64,000 bases of DNA from Streptomyces sp. CB03234. Its GTDB lineage: Bacteria > Actinomycetota > Actinomycetes > Streptomycetales > Streptomycetaceae. Positions 1-8,186 of this stretch are shown here, in pieces. A program made the translations under genes and the position numbers. The notes beneath the pieces were generated by a model. That model did not search any database, was not told the DNA's origin, and saw only the letters and a program-made list of their open reading frames with translations. The stretch spans positions 62,001 through 126,000 of the forward strand of contig NZ_LIYH01000008.1 of NCBI RefSeq assembly GCF_001905885.1, in the 5' to 3' direction. The first letter of the stretch is position 1. The number at the start of each line of letters is the position of its first letter.

Positions 1-312
1 CAGGGAGGCGAACAGGCCGAAGCGGCCCGGGTGTTCGCGTACCGCCTCCGCGCCGTCCTCGTTGACCTCGCGGGCCAGGCGGCGGGCGGCGGTGTCGTCG
101 CCGAAGTGCACGCCGGGCGACGACACGGACAGCATGGCGGTGTCGATGCCGCAGCGGTCCATCAGCTCGATGTGGGCCGTGGCGGACCAGGAGGGCCATG
201 CGGGAACGCCGTCGGGCATGCGGTGGCCGGCTTCCTTGGCCCGGCGTACGTAGGAGTCGGTGACGAAGTGGGCGTGGACGTCGACGAGGCCGACGTCCTC
301 GGTGCTGGTCAT
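1..312 (-). CDS. Amidohydrolase family protein (N-terminal part, runs off the window)
   Basis: Only the first 104 residues are in the window. The ATG lies at 312 and the reading frame is open to base 1. Residues 11-15 (VHAHF) form the metal-binding HxH motif near the N-terminus that is typical of amidohydrolase family 2, the family of aminocarboxymuconate-semialdehyde decarboxylase and related TIM-barrel decarboxylases and hydrolases. The residues after it (an aromatic loop, then IELMDRCGID and a VSSPG stretch) fit the same family. It lies 43 bases downstream of the quercetinase gene on the same strand, so it is probably the last known member of the MFS-QueD transcript and could act on a ring-derived acid. 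The substrate cannot be read from this fragment. Confidence 0.8.
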   Translation of the reverse strand, partial: MTSTEDVGLVDVHAHFVTDSYVRRAKEAGHRMPDGVPAWPSWSATAHIELMDRCGIDTAMLSVSSPGVHFGDDTAARRLAREVNEDGAEAVREHPGRFGLFASL

Positions 313-355
313 GGGTGGCTTCTTTCCGGCGGGGGCGTTGGGGGGCGGGTGGCGG

Positions 356-916
356 TCAGTTCCCGGTGCGCCATTCGTGGCCGGGCAGGAAGGTCACGTC
401 GTACTGCTGCGGCACGGTGCGGAACTTCTCCGGTGCGGGGACGTGCGGCTCGCGCGGCAGGGTGAGTTCCTCGGTGGGGGTGCCGAGGTTCTCGAAGAAC
501 CGCTCGAAGGTGCCGCCGGGGCCCGCGGCCACGCCGACGACCCGGCTGTGGTGGCGCTCGATGCGGTAGGCGTGCGCGCAGTTCTTCGGTACGAAGCCGA
601 AGTCGCCCGGCGTGAGCAGCTTTTCGTGCTGTTCGCCCTCCAGGTCCTCGACGAACAGCCGCACCGCGCCGTCGGTGACGTAGAAGACCTCGTAGGTGTC
701 GGGGTGGGAGTGGGCCGGGATGAGCTCGCCCTTGGGGCCCTCGACGGTGAAGAAGTTGAACATGTTCTCGGTCTGCTCGCCGCCGGCGTAGACGGTGACG
801 AGGTCGCCGAACAGGTGGGCGCGGTCGCCCAGGCCCTTCTCTATGAAGTACGGCTTGCCCGGCTCGGCCGGGATGCGGGAGCGGGTGCGGTACCGGGTGG
901 TGAACTCGATGGTCAT
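356..916 (-). CDS. queD: Quercetin 2,3-dioxygenase (cupin)
   Basis: A 186-residue single-domain cupin that I recognise as close to QueD of Streptomyces sp. FLA, which has the same length. It should cleave flavonols such as quercetin with O2, releasing carbon monoxide and a depside. The metal ligands are visible: H69 and H71 in PAHSHPDTYEVF, E76, and H115 in NCAHAYRIE. The start at 916 gives the MTIEFTTRYR N-terminus expected for the family. An in-frame open stretch continues upstream but lies inside the MFS gene in another frame. The gene follows the MFS transporter gene by 23 bases on the same strand, so the two are probably cotranscribed under the MarR protein encoded divergently. Confidence 0.92.
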   Translation of the reverse strand: MTIEFTTRYRTRSRIPAEPGKPYFIEKGLGDRAHLFGDLVTVYAGGEQTENMFNFFTVEGPKGELIPAHSHPDTYEVFYVTDGAVRLFVEDLEGEQHEKLLTPGDFGFVPKNCAHAYRIERHHSRVVGVAAGPGGTFERFFENLGTPTEELTLPREPHVPAPEKFRTVPQQYDVTFLPGHEWRTGN

Positions 917-939
917 CAGGGCTCCAGTCGGGTGCGTGG

Positions 940-2217
940 TTACGGAGTGGTGGTGGAGATCTCGCCGTGGCCGTGCCGGGGGCGTACCAGGCACAACAGC
1001 GTCAGGACGGCCAGGGCCAGGGAGACGAGCATGATCGTGGCCATCGGCAGGGAACTGCTCTCGCCGAAGGCGCCGACGAGCGGGGAGGCGATGGCCCCGC
1101 ACAGGAACTGCAGTCCGCCCAGGAGCGCGGACGCCGCTCCGGGGGCGGTGCGGCCGATGTTCTGGCCGAGGCTCATCGTCGCCGGGAAGATCATGCCGAT
1201 GCCGCACATGACCACGAAGAGGGTGATCCAGGTCCCGGTGAAGCTCTCGCCGAGGAGGGCGGTGACCACGACCTGGGCGAGCGTGCCGGTGGCGGCCACG
1301 GCGACGCTGAGGCTGAGCAGTACGTTGAGCCGGATGTGGCGGGCCAGCCCGGCGAAGGCCGTGCCGGCGAGGAGCATGCCAAGGGCGTTCACCGCGAAGA
1401 TCAGCGAGTACATGCCGGCGGAGACGTCGTGGACCCGCTCGAAGACGAAGCTGGAACCGCTGATGTAGGCGAACAGCGCCGCCGACGAGAACCCGAGCAC
1501 GAGGACGTACCCCATGAAGGGGCGGTTGCGGGTGAGGCGGCCCATCGCGCGGAACGTGCCGGACAGGCCGCCGCCGTGGCGGCGCTCCGGCGGCAGCGAC
1601 TCGGGCACCTTGAGCAGCACGCCGATCAGCAGCAGGACGCCGATGAGGCACAGGACCCAGAACACGGCCCGCCAGCTGGACACCGCGAGGACCGCGCCGC
1701 CGAGGACGGGCGCGGCGACGGGTGCCACGCCCAGGATCTGGGAGAGCACCGCGAAGTAGCGGGGGATGTCCGGGCCGTGGAAGCGGTCGGTGATCACCGC
1801 TCGGGCCAGCACCATGCCCACGGCGCCGGCGGCTCCCTGGAGGAAACGGGCGGCCATGAGGGCGTAGGCGTTGGGCGCCAGGGCGCAGACCAGCGAGAAC
1901 AGGATGAAACCCGCGCTGCCGCCGATCAGCAGCCGGCGCCTGCCGAGGCTGTCGCTGAGGGGGCCGAGGAGGATCTGACCGGCGACCATGCCGGCCAGGA
2001 AGGCGGTCATCGTGAGCTGGATGGTGGCGCTGCTGGTGTGCAGCGCGGCGCCCATGGCGGGGAAACCCGGTACGTACATGTCGGTCGCGAACGGGGCGAC
2101 CGCCGTCAGTGAGCCGAGGACGAGGAGCAGGCCGGTGACGCGCTCCTTGGACGTGGGTGGGACGGCGGCGCGCCGGCGGCTCCGGGTGTCGACCTGGACA
2201 GGATGACTGCTTACCAT
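940..2217 (-). CDS. MFS drug-resistance transporter, Bcr/CflA type
   Basis: A 425-residue membrane protein with about 12 hydrophobic segments. Residues near 44-60 (APFATDMYVPGFPAMG) and the loop LLGPLSDSLGRRRLL (about residues 92-106) are signatures of the Bcr/CflA branch of DHA1 proton-coupled efflux. It probably exports the flavonoid or an aromatic product handled by the neighbouring quercetinase. The ATG at 2217 lies 45 bases from the start of the divergent MarR gene, so the short intergenic region must hold control sites for both. No strong Shine-Dalgarno is visible before this ATG, which leaves the exact start slightly uncertain. Confidence 0.88.
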   Translation of the reverse strand: MVSSHPVQVDTRSRRRAAVPPTSKERVTGLLLVLGSLTAVAPFATDMYVPGFPAMGAALHTSSATIQLTMTAFLAGMVAGQILLGPLSDSLGRRRLLIGGSAGFILFSLVCALAPNAYALMAARFLQGAAGAVGMVLARAVITDRFHGPDIPRYFAVLSQILGVAPVAAPVLGGAVLAVSSWRAVFWVLCLIGVLLLIGVLLKVPESLPPERRHGGGLSGTFRAMGRLTRNRPFMGYVLVLGFSSAALFAYISGSSFVFERVHDVSAGMYSLIFAVNALGMLLAGTAFAGLARHIRLNVLLSLSVAVAATGTLAQVVVTALLGESFTGTWITLFVVMCGIGMIFPATMSLGQNIGRTAPGAASALLGGLQFLCGAIASPLVGAFGESSSLPMATIMLVSLALAVLTLLCLVRPRHGHGEISTTTP

Positions 2218-2262
2218 GGAGACAAGATAACAAGTAGTTCACCGGTTTACAAAGAGGTCCCT
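2218..2262. promoter_or_regulatory. Divergent control region between MFS/queD and marR
   Basis: These 45 bases separate two divergent genes. They contain the imperfect dyad AACAAGTAGTT (2229-2239; 8 of 11 positions match its own reverse complement) and an A/T-rich patch that is unusual for this DNA. MarR proteins commonly bind such dyads between themselves and an efflux gene. The operator assignment is inference. Confidence 0.4.
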
Positions 2263-2781
2263 GTGATTCCGTCCGTCCCCACCGCCGCTGAACAGTGGGC
2301 GGCCCGCCATCCCGGCCTGGACACGTCTCCCATGGAGATCGTGGCGCTCCTCAAGAGGATCATGGCCCTGCGCGACCGGGCGGTCGAACCGCTCTACGAG
2401 GGTGCGCCGCTGACCCTGCCCGAGGTCGACCTCCTCGTCCCGCTGCGCCACCTCGACCAGCCGGTGACCGCCAGCCGCATCGCCGACCTGCGCAAGCTGT
2501 CCCGGGCGGCCATCAGCAAGGCGCTGGCCAAACTGGAGAAGCGGGGCCTCATCGCCCGTACGGCCAACCCCGCCGACCGCCGCGCGTCCCTGGTGGCGCT
2601 CACGGAGGAGGGCAAGGCCGCCGTGGACGCCCTGTTCCCCCATCAACTGGCCATCGAGGCCCGGCTGCTGGCCGGTCTCGGCGAGGGGCGGGGCCAGGTG
2701 CTGGACGCCCTGAACCTCCTGGTGGACACCATGGAACGCGGCCTGGCCGGACCGGCGGCAGGTGACGGCGGCCAGGACTGA
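2263..2781 (+). CDS. MarR family transcriptional regulator
   Basis: A 172-residue winged-helix regulator. The helix-turn-helix and wing are visible in TASRIADLRKLSRAAISKALAKLEKRGLIARTANPADRRASLV (about residues 75-120), followed by a dimerisation helix. I chose the GTG at 2263 because AGAGG lies 5 bases upstream. An in-frame ATG at 2203 would overlap the divergent MFS start. It probably represses the MFS-queD-amidohydrolase transcript and responds to a phenolic ligand, as many MarR proteins do; the ligand is not known from the sequence. Confidence 0.87.
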   Translation: MIPSVPTAAEQWAARHPGLDTSPMEIVALLKRIMALRDRAVEPLYEGAPLTLPEVDLLVPLRHLDQPVTASRIADLRKLSRAAISKALAKLEKRGLIARTANPADRRASLVALTEEGKAAVDALFPHQLAIEARLLAGLGEGRGQVLDALNLLVDTMERGLAGPAAGDGGQD

Positions 2782-2785
2782 CGAG

Positions 2786-2801
2786 GGCCTCGTCCGAGGC
2801 C
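2786..2801 (+). terminator. Short hairpin after marR
   Basis: Seven-base arms GGCCTCG and CGAGGCC lie 4 bases after the marR stop with a two-base centre and no T-run. It could end the marR transcript but is weak. Confidence 0.35.
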
Positions 2802-2916
2802 GGGCGGCGGCGGGCACGGTCGCGGTAGGCCGCACCACGTTCGCCCGCACCGTGGAGCCCGGGGCCCGCCCGCCGGAGTCGGCCGCGCGCGCCAACACCC
2901 CGTCATGTGGAAGTCA

Positions 2917-2945
2917 TTGACGGGGGCTCAGGCGGGCCCTACGTT
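2917..2945 (+). promoter_or_regulatory. Candidate promoter of the SDR-BKACE operon
   Basis: TTGACG (2917-2922) is followed after 17 bases by TACGTT (2940-2945), close to the vegetative sigma consensus (TTGACN, TANNNT). A transcript starting near 2952 would have a leader of about 45 bases before the GTG at 2997. Confidence 0.5.
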
Positions 2946-2996
2946 GAACCGCGATACGGCACGTCTGATTCGCATCACGGAACCTAGGGGGTTCTC

Positions 2997-3797
2997 GTGG
3001 CACTCCTTCCTGCTGTTTCTCCCCTCACCGACTTCCGTCTCGACCAACGCTCGGTCCTCATCACCGGCGCCACCGGCGCGCTCGGCAGCGCCGCGGCGCG
3101 CGCCCTGCACGCGTCGGGCGCTCACCTGACCCTCGCCGGCGCCCACACCGACAAGCTGAACGCACTCGCCGCCGAGCTGGACGGACCCGGCCGCGTCGTC
3201 ACGGTCGGGCGCCGGCCGGACGGCCCGGCGGACGCCGAGGCGATCGTGGACGCCGCGGTCGAGGCGTACGGCGACGTGCACGGCCTGCTCGTCGCCTCCG
3301 GCATGAACCACGTCGCGCCCATCACCGAGATGGCGGTGGAGGACTTCGACGCCGTGCAGTCGGCCAACGTGCGCGGACCGTGGCTGATGTGCCGGGCAGT
3401 GGGGCGGCACATCCTCGGCCGCGGCGGTGGCGGCAGCGTGGTGCTGGTGTCGTCCACCCGGGGCAGGCTCGGCCACGCCGCCGGATACTCCGCCTACTGC
3501 CCCTCCAAGGCCGCGGTCGACCTGCTCGGGCGCACGCTGGCCGCCGAGTGGGGCGGTGCCGGGATCCGGGTGAACGTACTGGCTCCCACGCTGTTCCGCT
3601 CGGAGCTGACCGCCTGGATGTACGAGGACGACGCGAAGGCCACCGCGACCCGCGACGCCATCCTCGCCCGCGTCCCGCTCGGCCGCCTGGCCGAACCGGC
3701 CGATTTCTCCGGGGCGTTGATCTACCTGCTCAGCGACGCCTCGGCTTTTGTCACCGGACAGGTGCTGTACCTCGACGGCGGGTACACCGCATGCTGA
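2997..3797 (+). CDS. SDR family oxidoreductase
   Basis: A 266-residue classical short-chain dehydrogenase. It has the N-terminal nucleotide-binding glycine motif TGATGAL, a VSSTRG strand that supplies the catalytic Ser, and the YxxxK motif at Y167/K171 (YCPSK). The C-terminus YLSDASAFVTGQVLYLDGGY is typical of 3-oxoacyl-ACP-reductase-like members. The GTG start is preceded by TAGGGGG. It is the first gene of an operon that continues with a 3-hydroxyacyl-CoA-dehydrogenase-type enzyme, whose ATG overlaps this stop by 7 bases. It probably oxidises or reduces an alcohol/ketone of the pathway; the substrate is unknown. Confidence 0.9.
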   Translation: MALLPAVSPLTDFRLDQRSVLITGATGALGSAAARALHASGAHLTLAGAHTDKLNALAAELDGPGRVVTVGRRPDGPADAEAIVDAAVEAYGDVHGLLVASGMNHVAPITEMAVEDFDAVQSANVRGPWLMCRAVGRHILGRGGGGSVVLVSSTRGRLGHAAGYSAYCPSKAAVDLLGRTLAAEWGGAGIRVNVLAPTLFRSELTAWMYEDDAKATATRDAILARVPLGRLAEPADFSGALIYLLSDASAFVTGQVLYLDGGYTAC

Positions 3798-4699
3798 CCG
3801 TCGCCGTCGTCGGCGCGGGTCTGATGGGTCACGGCATCGCGGAGGTGTTCGCGGCCGCGGGCCATCCGGTGCGGCTGCACGACCTCGACCCCGGCGCCCT
3901 GCACCGCGCGGTGGACGCCCTGCGGGGCACCGACGGCGTCGCCGTCGACGGCAGCACCGACCTGGCCACCGCCGTCACGGGCGCCGATCTCGTCGTGGAG
4001 GCCGTCGCCGAGGACCTGGCGGTGAAGCGGGACCTGTTCGCGCGCCTGGACCGACTGCTGCCGGACGCCCTGCTGGCCACCAACACCTCCGTCCTGCCGG
4101 TGAGCGGCATCGCCGAGCGCACCACCCGCCCCGAACGGGTGGTGGGCACCCACTGGTGGAACCCACCCGGCCTGATACCCGTCGTCGAGGTGGTCCGCGG
4201 CAGCCACACCAGCGAGCGGACGATGACGCGCACCACCGCTCTGCTCGCCGCCCTCGGCAAGCTGCCGGTACGCGTCGAGCGCGACGTACCGGGGTTCGTC
4301 GGCAACCGTCTGCAGCACGCGCTGTGGCGCGAGGCGATCGCACTGGTCGCCGGCGGGTTGTGCAGCGCGGAGACCGTCGACACGGTGGTGCGCAACACCA
4401 TCGGCCTGCGGCTGGGCGCCATGGGCCCACTGGAGAACGCCGATTACGTCGGCCTCGACCTCACCCTCGCCATCCACGACGCCGTCCTGCCCGCCCTGGA
4501 CCGCTCCCCCGCTCCCTCGCCCCTGCTGCGCGACCTCGTGGCCGCGGGCGACCTGGGCGCCAAGAGCGGCCGCGGCTTCCTCGCCTGGCCCGACGGCAGC
4601 CGCGACCGGGCGGCCGCCCGGCTCGCCCGGCACGTCACCGAGCAGCTCACCTCCCGTGCGGACGACACCCCGTCCGACGACCGACCCGCGAAAGGCTGA
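3791..4699 (+). CDS. 3-hydroxyacyl-CoA dehydrogenase family protein (NAD-binding)
   Basis: A 302-residue two-domain dehydrogenase. The Rossmann fold starts at once with VVGAGLMGHG (residues 7-14) and the NAD-binding Asp follows in LHDLDP. THWWNPP and the GFVGNRLQ segment belong to the domain boundary, and the C-terminal helical domain ends with GAKSGRGFLAW. Relatives include 3-hydroxybutyryl-CoA dehydrogenase, L-carnitine dehydrogenase and L-gulonate 3-dehydrogenase, all of which turn a 3-hydroxy acid into a 3-keto acid. That fits the downstream BKACE gene, whose family cleaves beta-keto acids. The ATG overlaps the SDR stop by 7 bases, implying translational coupling. Confidence 0.88.
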   Translation: MLTVAVVGAGLMGHGIAEVFAAAGHPVRLHDLDPGALHRAVDALRGTDGVAVDGSTDLATAVTGADLVVEAVAEDLAVKRDLFARLDRLLPDALLATNTSVLPVSGIAERTTRPERVVGTHWWNPPGLIPVVEVVRGSHTSERTMTRTTALLAALGKLPVRVERDVPGFVGNRLQHALWREAIALVAGGLCSAETVDTVVRNTIGLRLGAMGPLENADYVGLDLTLAIHDAVLPALDRSPAPSPLLRDLVAAGDLGAKSGRGFLAWPDGSRDRAAARLARHVTEQLTSRADDTPSDDRPAKG

Positions 4700-4703
4700 C
4701 ACG

Positions 4704-5540
4704 ATGAACGACACCTCCTTCACCTGGCCCCTGGGCGCGGCCGAGCAGGGCCTGGAGTTCTACGACCTCTCCCACCCGTGGGGGCACGGCACGCCCTGCT
4801 GGCCGTACTTCGAGGACGTGCGGATCGAGCGCCTGCACAGCATGTCCAAGTCCCGCGTCCTGACCCAGCGGATCACCACGGTCATGCACTCGGGCACCCA
4901 CATCGACGCCCCCGGCCACGTCGTGGAGAACACCCCGCTGCTCGACGAGATCCCGCTCAGCTCCTTCTTCGGCACCGGCGTGGTGGTGTCGATACCCAAG
5001 AAGAAGTGGGAGGTGGTCACCGCCGCCGACCTGGAGGCCGCCACCCCCGCGATACGCCCCGGCGACATCGTCGTCGTGAACACCGGCTGGCACCACACCT
5101 ACGGCGACAACAGCGACTACTACGCCTACTCCCCCGGTTTCTACAAGGAGGCCGGCGAGTGGTTCGCCGCCAAGGGCGTCAAGGCCGTCGGCACCGACAC
5201 CCAGGCCCTCGACCACCCGCTGGCCACCGCCATCGGCCCGCACGGTCCGGGCGCCCCGGACGGCCTGCTGCCGTGGGCCTGCGAGGAGTACGAGGCCGAG
5301 ACCGGCCGCGCGGTGCTGGACGACTTCCCCGAGTGGGAGCCGTGCCACCGGGCCATCCTGTCCCAGGGCATCATCGGCTTCGAGAACGTGGGCGGCGACC
5401 TGGACAAGGTCACCGGCAAGCGCGTCACCTTCGCCGCCTTCCCCTGGCGCTGGACGGGCGGTGACGGCTGCATCGTGCGCCTGGTCGCCATCGTCGACCC
5501 GGCCGGCACGTACCGGATCGAGACGGGGGAGCGCGGATGA
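4704..5540 (+). CDS. Cyclase family protein (kynurenine-formamidase-like hydrolase)
   Basis: A 278-residue member of the PF04199 cyclase/KynB family of metal-dependent hydrolases. The signature HSGTHIDAPGH occupies residues 62-72, and its His and Asp residues are the expected metal ligands. TDTQALDHPL and the late GFENVGGD stretch also match larger members of the family, which open lactones, amides or cyclic enols. The ATG at 4704 lies just after the previous stop. In the operon it could hydrolyse a cyclic intermediate before or after the dehydrogenase step; the substrate is unknown. Confidence 0.87.
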   Translation: MNDTSFTWPLGAAEQGLEFYDLSHPWGHGTPCWPYFEDVRIERLHSMSKSRVLTQRITTVMHSGTHIDAPGHVVENTPLLDEIPLSSFFGTGVVVSIPKKKWEVVTAADLEAATPAIRPGDIVVVNTGWHHTYGDNSDYYAYSPGFYKEAGEWFAAKGVKAVGTDTQALDHPLATAIGPHGPGAPDGLLPWACEEYEAETGRAVLDDFPEWEPCHRAILSQGIIGFENVGGDLDKVTGKRVTFAAFPWRWTGGDGCIVRLVAIVDPAGTYRIETGERG

Positions 5541-5893
5541 GCCCGATGCGCGTCACGGCGCTCGATCAGGCCCCGCCGTACCGGCCGCCGTCGCACCACG
5601 GTGTCGGCGCGCTGCGGCTGCAGGGACATGAGGCCGGGCCGACCACCCGGTTCTGGACGGGGCTGTCGTACTACCTGCCGGGCGGGGTGGCGCAGGCGGC
5701 GCCCACGGTGGAGGAGACGGTGTACGTCGTCCTCGACGGCGAGCTGGTGGTCACCGCCGACGGCCGGGAGGCGACGCTGCGGCGGTACGACTCCGTCCAC
5801 CTGGACAAGGGAGAGACCCGTTCGCTGGAGAACCGCTCCCACCGCCCCGCCACCCTGCTCGTCACCATCGCGCTGCCGCCCGGGGAGGGCTGA
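5537..5893 (+). CDS. Cupin domain-containing protein
   Basis: A 118-residue single cupin barrel. It has the GGxxxxxxHxxxxE-like region in degraded form (LPGGVAQAAPTVEETVYVVLDGELVV, about residues 49-74) and the second motif around YDSVHLDKGETRSLENRSHRPATLLV. Most cupin-1 His ligands are replaced (AAPTVEE instead of HxH), so metal binding is doubtful. It may be an isomerase, lyase or binding protein. The start overlaps the upstream cyclase stop by 4 bases (ATGA), so it is coupled to the operon. Confidence 0.8.
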   Translation: MSPMRVTALDQAPPYRPPSHHGVGALRLQGHEAGPTTRFWTGLSYYLPGGVAQAAPTVEETVYVVLDGELVVTADGREATLRRYDSVHLDKGETRSLENRSHRPATLLVTIALPPGEG

Positions 5894-5894
5894 G

Positions 5895-6710
5895 ATGGGC
5901 GTCGTCATCACCGTCGCCCCCACCGGGCCGATCGCCACCACGGCCGACAACCCGCACCTGCCGACCGCTCCGGAGGAGATCGCCGCGGCCGTCGCCGACG
6001 CGTACGACGCGGGCGCGTCGGTCGCCCACCTGCATCTGCGTGACGAGAACCAGCGGCCGACCGCCGACCCTGGGACCGCGCGCCGGACCATGGAGCTGAT
6101 CGCCGAACGGTGCCCGGTGCTGATCCAGTTGTCCACGGGGGTCGGACTGAGCGTGCCGTTCGAGGAGCGGGAGCGGCTGGTGGAGCTGCGGCCCCGGATG
6201 GCCACGCTCAACCCCTGCTCGATGAGTTTCGGCGACGGCGAGTTCCGCAATCCGCCCGGCAAGGTGCGGCGTCTGGCCGCCCGGATGCGGGAGCTGGACA
6301 TCAAACCGGAACTGGAGATCTACGACACGGGCCACCTGGAGGCGTGCCTGCGGCTGTGGGAGGAAGGCCTGCTCGCCGAGCCGCTGCAGTTCTCCGTCGT
6401 CCTCGGCGTCCGGGGCGGCATGGCCGCCACCGCGGACAACCTCCTCGCCATGGTGCGCCGGCTGCCCCCGGACGCGGTCTGGCAGGTGGTCGCGATCGGC
6501 CGGCACAACCTGCCGCTCACCGCCATGGGGCTGGCTCTGGGCGGCAACGCCCGCGCCGGGCTGGAGGACACCCTGCACCTGCGCAAGGGGGAACTGGCGC
6601 CCGGCAACCGGCCGTTGGTCGAGCGCGCGGTCGCCCTCGCCCGGGACCTGGACCTGGCCGTCGCCGGAGTGGCGGAGACGGAGCGGCTCCTCGGTCTGCC
6701 GGGCCGGTAG
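5895..6710 (+). CDS. BKACE family beta-keto acid cleavage enzyme (DUF849)
   Basis: A 271-residue TIM-barrel protein of the family that uses acetyl-CoA to cleave beta-keto acids into acetoacetate and a new CoA ester, known from lysine fermentation and carnitine breakdown. The zinc-binding HLHLRD motif lies at residues 45-50, with the family N-terminal pattern NPHLPTAPEEIA before it and VRGGMAATADNL and AIGRHNLPLTAMGLALGGNARAGLED near the end. It starts one base after the cupin stop. Its natural partner is probably the 3-hydroxyacyl dehydrogenase upstream, which would make its keto-acid substrate. The side chain accepted is not predictable by eye. Confidence 0.9.
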   Translation: MGVVITVAPTGPIATTADNPHLPTAPEEIAAAVADAYDAGASVAHLHLRDENQRPTADPGTARRTMELIAERCPVLIQLSTGVGLSVPFEERERLVELRPRMATLNPCSMSFGDGEFRNPPGKVRRLAARMRELDIKPELEIYDTGHLEACLRLWEEGLLAEPLQFSVVLGVRGGMAATADNLLAMVRRLPPDAVWQVVAIGRHNLPLTAMGLALGGNARAGLEDTLHLRKGELAPGNRPLVERAVALARDLDLAVAGVAETERLLGLPGR

Positions 6711-6773
6711 CCGCACGTTCCCCCTCCGTACGGCAGTCTGTCCTGGACACGACGTGAGAAGGGGGCACTTGCC

Positions 6774-7568
6774 ATGACGGCGGTCGACGAGCAGACGCGG
6801 GCGGGACGAGGCGGCACGGGCGGCATCCAGGTCATCGCCCGGGCGGCGGAGGTGCTGCGTCTCCTCCGGGCGGCTCCGTCGGGGCTGACCCAGGCGGAGG
6901 TCGTCGAGCGGATCGGTCTGGCCAAGTCCACCGTGCACCGGATCCTCGGCGCGCTGGAGGCGGAGGGGCTGGTGACCCTGGCGGGCAACCGGGGGCGCTA
7001 CCGGCTGGGTCCGGAGGTCCGCCGTATGGCCGCTTCCGTACGGTCCGCCCTCGTCGTCGACCTCCGTCCGTACCTGGAGGAACTCTCCCGGGAACTGCGG
7101 GAGACCGTAGACCTGTCGGTCCTGGAGAACCACCAGGTGCTCTTCGTCGACCAGGTCGTCTCCGACCAACGGCTGCGCGCGGTCAGTGCGGTGGGCGCCG
7201 GCTTCCCCCCGCACTGCTGCGCGCCGGGCAAGGCCATGCTGGCCGCCCTCCCGGTGACGGCGCTCGAGGACGCCGTACCGAACCGGCTCACCGCCGAGAC
7301 AGCGCACACCCTCACCACCCGCTCGGCACTGCGCCGCGACCTCGACGGCGTGCGCCGCACGGGCGTCGCCCTCGACCGTGAGGAGCACACGCTCGGCATC
7401 TGCGCCGTCGGCGTCGCGGTCCGCACGGCCGCCTGGGGGGTCGCGGCCATCAGCGTCCCCACCCCCACCCAGCGCTTCACGGGCCGGGAGCCGGCGATCG
7501 CCGATGCCCTGCTGCGCGCCAGGGACCTGATCGAGAGGGACTTCGGCCCCGTGGAGCCGGCCCCGTAG
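6774..7568 (+). CDS. IclR family transcriptional regulator
   Basis: A 264-residue regulator. It has an N-terminal winged helix (VIARAAEVLRLLRAAPSGLTQAEVVERIGLAKSTVHRILGALEAEGLV, about residues 17-65) and a C-terminal effector domain with LSVLENHQVLFVDQV and a LGICAVGVAVR segment. IclR proteins usually control neighbouring aromatic or acid catabolic genes, so this one probably governs the SDR-to-BKACE operon, which ends 63 bases upstream in the same direction. Confidence 0.9.
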   Translation: MTAVDEQTRAGRGGTGGIQVIARAAEVLRLLRAAPSGLTQAEVVERIGLAKSTVHRILGALEAEGLVTLAGNRGRYRLGPEVRRMAASVRSALVVDLRPYLEELSRELRETVDLSVLENHQVLFVDQVVSDQRLRAVSAVGAGFPPHCCAPGKAMLAALPVTALEDAVPNRLTAETAHTLTTRSALRRDLDGVRRTGVALDREEHTLGICAVGVAVRTAAWGVAAISVPTPTQRFTGREPAIADALLRARDLIERDFGPVEPAP

Positions 7569-7577
7569 GCCCCCTGG

Positions 7578-8144
7578 TCAGTCGCCGACCAGTGCGTCGA
7601 CGACGGCCCGGGCGACCCGGGCCGTCCGCTCGGCCGTCCAGAAGGCCGGGTCCTCGACGGTGGAGACGAAGTAGCCGCGGGTCAGCAGGGAGAGGACGTC
7701 GGCGGCCAGGTCGGCGTCGGGCGCTCCGGCCGCGATGGCCGCGTCGACGAACTCCTGCCGTGACTCGCGCGCCTCGTCCCGGTCGATCCCGTTGGGGTCG
7801 GTGTGCGCCGAGGAGAGCATCTCGACCCAGAGCGTACGCAGCAGCAGGTCGTCGGGCTCGGTGCTGAGGTTCCACTCCACCATGGCCCGCAGGCGTTCCT
7901 TGCCCCGCAGATCGCCCACGCGCGCTTCCAGGTCGGCGCGCCAGCGGGATTCGGCGGCATGGACGGCGTTGGTGATCAGCGCTATGCGGGTGGGCACGTA
8001 GTTGGTGACCATCGCCGTGGAGCCGCCCAGTTCCTTGGCGACGGCGCGGATGGTGACCGCGCGGGCCCCGTCACGGGCGGCGACGGCAAGGGTGGCCCGG
8101 GCGATTTCCTTGCGGCGCTGGACTTCGTCGACGTCGATCGGCAT
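7578..8144 (-). CDS. TetR family transcriptional regulator
   Basis: A 188-residue repressor. The N-terminal helix-turn-helix reads ATLAVAARDGARAVTIRAVAKELGGSTAMVTNYVPTRIALI (about residues 17-57), followed by an all-helical ligand domain. It is divergent from the CocE-hydrolase/ABC operon. The intergenic region contains a dyad at 8187-8210 that is repeated in front of the solute-binding-protein gene 9.4 kb away, so this is the best candidate for the regulator of both transcripts. Ligand unknown; a peptide or amide is plausible from the neighbours. Confidence 0.88.
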   Translation of the reverse strand: MPIDVDEVQRRKEIARATLAVAARDGARAVTIRAVAKELGGSTAMVTNYVPTRIALITNAVHAAESRWRADLEARVGDLRGKERLRAMVEWNLSTEPDDLLLRTLWVEMLSSAHTDPNGIDRDEARESRQEFVDAAIAAGAPDADLAADVLSLLTRGYFVSTVEDPAFWTAERTARVARAVVDALVGD

Positions 8145-8186
8145 GAGGGCAACCTAGCTCAGTGGGGTTGACGGTGCGGACACTCA

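Noticed and set aside
967..2112. Long plus-strand open frame antisense to the MFS gene
   Set aside because: It mirrors the codon structure of the MFS gene; composition is Glu/Gly/Arg/His-rich with no domain and no ribosome binding site.
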